A stretch of 64,000 nt of DNA from Sphingomonas panacisoli (GTDB taxonomy: Bacteria > Pseudomonadota > Alphaproteobacteria > Sphingomonadales > Sphingomonadaceae). Positions 61,917-64,000 of the stretch are shown one piece after another (position 1 is the first letter of the stretch; every line of letters begins with the position of its first letter). Under the pieces are notes generated by a model. The model searched no databases and had not been told where the DNA came from. It was given only the letters and a program-made list of their open reading frames with translations. Location: NCBI RefSeq assembly GCF_007859635.1, contig NZ_CP042306.1, positions 2,480,001 through 2,544,000 on the forward strand, read 5' to 3'. The position numbers and the translations under genes are program-made.

Positions 61917-63317
61917 ATGTCGCCATCCGAGACCGCCCTGATCCTCGCCCGCGCGCAATTCGCCTTCACCATCTCGTTCCATTTCATCTTCCCGGCCTTC
62001 TCGATCGGGCTCGCCAGCTATCTCGCGGTGTTGGAGGGGTTGTGGCTGTGGACCGGGCGCCAGGCGTTCCTCGACCTTTTCCGCTATTGGGTTAAGATCT
62101 TCGCGATCGCCTTCGCGATGGGCGTCGTGTCGGGCATCGTCATGTCGTATCAGTTCGGCACCAACTGGTCGGTCTTTTCCGACAAGGCCGGGCCGGTGAT
62201 CGGGCCGTTGATGGCGTATGAAGTGCTGACCGCGTTCTTCCTCGAAGCCGGGTTTCTGGGCGTGATGCTGTTCGGGACCAACAAGGTCGGTAAGGGCCTG
62301 CATTTCGTCGCGACGTTGATGGTCGCGACCGGCACGTTGATCTCGGCGACCTGGATCATCTCGGTCAACAGCTGGATGCAGACGCCGGGCGGCTGGGCGA
62401 TGAACGCACAGGGCCAGTTCGTGCCCGCCGATTGGTGGGCGATCGTGTTCAACGCGAGCTTCCCCTATCGCCTCGTCCACACGGTAATCGCGGCGTATTT
62501 GACGACCGCGCTGGTCGTCGGCGGGGTCAGCGCGTGGCACATCATCAAGCGCCACGACACGCCGCAAGTGCGGATCGCGTTTTCGATGGCGATGTGGATG
62601 GCGACGCTGGTCGCGCCGATCCAGTTGCTCGCGGGCGACCAGCACGGGCTCAACACGCTGGAGCATCAGCCGATCAAGGTGCTGGCGATGGAGGGCGATT
62701 TCGAGCCGAGCCCGAACGGCGCGCCGCTGGTGCTGTTCGGTATCCCGTCGAACGCGGACGGCCGCGTGAACTACAAGATCGAGATTCCGAAAGCCGGGTC
62801 GCTGATTCTCAAACACGACCCGAACGCGCCACTCAAGGGGCTGAAGGACTATCCCCGCGACCAATGGCCGCCGGTGGTGATCGTGTTCTGGTCGTTCCGC
62901 GTCATGGTCGGGCTAGGGATGCTAATGATCGCGCTCGGCGCGTTCAGCCTGGTCCAACGGCTGCGCGGCAAGCTCTACGATCGCGGCCTGCTCCACCGCT
63001 TCGCGCTCGTCATGGGGCCGGCGGGGTTCGTCGCGGTGATCGCCGGCTGGGTGACGACCGAGGTCGGACGCCAGCCCTGGGTAATCTACGGCCTGCTCCG
63101 CACCGCCGACGCGGTTTCCCCGATCGCGACGCCCGGCGTTACGGGCTCGCTGATCGCGTTCGTTATCGTGTATTTCTCGGTCTATGCGGCGGGGACACTC
63201 TACCTACTGCGCCTGATGGCCAAGCCGCCGCACGACAATGAGAGTGACCCCAGCGAAGGACCGATCCGATCGGCGGGCATCACCCCGGCGCCGGCGAAAC
63301 TGGGCGGCGAGGCATGA
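61917..63317 (+). CDS. cydA: cytochrome bd-type ubiquinol oxidase subunit I (CioA-like)
   Basis: The 466-residue subunit has haem ligands at positions expected for CydA: His22 (SFHFIFPAF), a His near 187 (YRLVHTVIAA) and a Met near 330. It has GDQHGLNTLEHQP and GWVTTEVGRQPW. The quinol-binding Q-loop is short, the cyanide-insensitive CIO type, which explains the length below that of E. coli CydA. It reduces oxygen at the inner membrane without proton pumping. It is coupled to cydB by a four-base overlap. Confidence 0.95.
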   Translation: MSPSETALILARAQFAFTISFHFIFPAFSIGLASYLAVLEGLWLWTGRQAFLDLFRYWVKIFAIAFAMGVVSGIVMSYQFGTNWSVFSDKAGPVIGPLMAYEVLTAFFLEAGFLGVMLFGTNKVGKGLHFVATLMVATGTLISATWIISVNSWMQTPGGWAMNAQGQFVPADWWAIVFNASFPYRLVHTVIAAYLTTALVVGGVSAWHIIKRHDTPQVRIAFSMAMWMATLVAPIQLLAGDQHGLNTLEHQPIKVLAMEGDFEPSPNGAPLVLFGIPSNADGRVNYKIEIPKAGSLILKHDPNAPLKGLKDYPRDQWPPVVIVFWSFRVMVGLGMLMIALGAFSLVQRLRGKLYDRGLLHRFALVMGPAGFVAVIAGWVTTEVGRQPWVIYGLLRTADAVSPIATPGVTGSLIAFVIVYFSVYAAGTLYLLRLMAKPPHDNESDPSEGPIRSAGITPAPAKLGGEA

Positions 63318-64000
63318 ACGTCAGCTTCGACCTGACCGTCGTCTGGGCGGCGATCATCAGCCTCGCGGTGGCGCTCTACGTCGTGATGGACGGGTTCGAC
63401 CTCGGCATCGGCATCCTGTTCGGGCGATTCAAGGTTGGCGGCGAGCGCGACACGGCGATGAACGCGATCGCGCCGGTATGGGACGGCAACGAGACGTGGC
63501 TGGTGATGGGCGGCGGCGGGCTGATGGCGGCGTTTCCGCTGGCGTACGCGATCATCCTGCCCGCGCTCTACACCCCGCTGATCGCGATGCTGCTCGGCCT
63601 CGTGTTCCGCGGCGTCGCGTTCGAATTCCGCTGGCGTGACCCCGCGCATCGCGGGTTCTGGGACTTCGCGTTCAGCGCCGGGTCGGTGCTGGCGACGCTC
63701 GCGCAGGGCATCACGCTCGGCGCGTTGCTCCAGGGCATCCATGTCGAAGGCCGCAGCTATGCGGGCGGCTGGTGGGACTGGCTGACCCCGTTCAGCCTGC
63801 TCTGCGGCGTCGCGCTGATGATCGGCTATGCGTTGCTCGGGAGCTGCTGGCTGATCTGGCGCAGCGACGGCCCGCTCCACGACGACGCCCGCAAGTTCGC
63901 CAAGTGGCTGACCCCCGCCATGCTCGCCGCGATCGGCGCGGTCAGCCTGGCGACGCCGTTCCTCGAAGGCAAATATTACGAGCGCTGGTTCGCCTGGCCC
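63314..64000 (+). CDS. cydB: cytochrome bd-type oxidase subunit II, C-terminus outside window
   Basis: From ATG 63314 the frame stays open to the right edge (229 codons visible). The N-terminus fits CydB/CioB: TVVWAAIISLAVALYVVMDG, FDLGIGILFGRF, PVWDGNETWLVMGGGGLMAAFP, then RGVAFEFRWRD and several membrane helices. It overlaps cydA by four bases. Only the first 60% or so of a normal CydB is present because the window ends. Confidence 0.94.
   Translation, partial: MNVSFDLTVVWAAIISLAVALYVVMDGFDLGIGILFGRFKVGGERDTAMNAIAPVWDGNETWLVMGGGGLMAAFPLAYAIILPALYTPLIAMLLGLVFRGVAFEFRWRDPAHRGFWDFAFSAGSVLATLAQGITLGALLQGIHVEGRSYAGGWWDWLTPFSLLCGVALMIGYALLGSCWLIWRSDGPLHDDARKFAKWLTPAMLAAIGAVSLATPFLEGKYYERWFAWP

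Overview
The window is GC-rich chromosomal DNA from an alphaproteobacterium, most likely a Sphingomonas-type member of the Sphingomonadaceae. Supporting points are the gene order rne / amiC / mrcA / prfB, an RNase E with an acidic insertion in its S1 domain and a C-terminal GWW motif, prfB without the programmed frameshift, a DapD-HAD nucleotidase pair, a ubiA-rsmE-gshA neighbourhood and two-hairpin intergenic repeats of the sphingomonad style. Everything here is read from sequence and memory; no searches were run.

Bases 1-30406 are core genome. They hold a membrane dipeptidase (cut by the window edge), the folate/thymidylate set thyA-hemerythrin-folA, a stand-alone JAMM protein, a lipoprotein-like methyltransferase, prfB, the wall genes mrcA (PBP1A) and amiC, divergent rne, an M48 peptidase with a DsbA-like protein, an ABC exporter pair, a CocE-like hydrolase, glpX, glutaminyl cyclase, dapD, a HAD nucleotidase, an S8 subtilisin-type protein with a probable beta-barrel, an LLM oxidoreductase, a PepSY/response regulator/histidine kinase/lipid kinase operon and an ABC-F ATPase.

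Bases 30417-50943 form a genomic island inserted at the 3' end of tRNA-Thr(CGT). The intact tRNA lies at 50921-50996 and a copy of its 3' end lies at 30417-30438, ten bases after the ABC-F gene. A tyrosine recombinase (frameshifted as read), an AlpA-like excisionase, an XRE regulator and candidate arm-type sites sit beside the tRNA. The cargo has three parts. One is a translationally coupled type I restriction operon: half-size S, M, S, R and a YgjP-type metallopeptidase. Divergent from it is an unusual pair, a RapA-like SNF2 helicase and an Hsp70/actin-fold ATPase. The third is a Hen1-Pnkp RNA-repair operon, with hen1 frameshifted in a G-run. The restriction operon promoter contains a perfect 7-5-7 palindrome, and an intrinsic terminator lies 17 bases before hen1, which suggests regulated expression. 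DNA restriction next to RNA repair recalls the PrrC/EcoprrI logic, but no anticodon nuclease was found. The SNF2-ASKHA pair is the best candidate for a little-described system.

Bases 50997-64000 return to core genome: tRNA-Gly(CCC), an ICMT-like membrane methyltransferase, gshA, rsmE, a DUF2147 protein, ubiA, a PmbA/TldE-like protein, a CysQ-like phosphatase, a TelA-like protein with a membrane partner, an FMN reductase, and cydAB of the cyanide-insensitive short-Q-loop type (cydB runs off the right edge). Five two-hairpin repeats of several families are spread over the core regions; two of them end directly at Shine-Dalgarno sequences.
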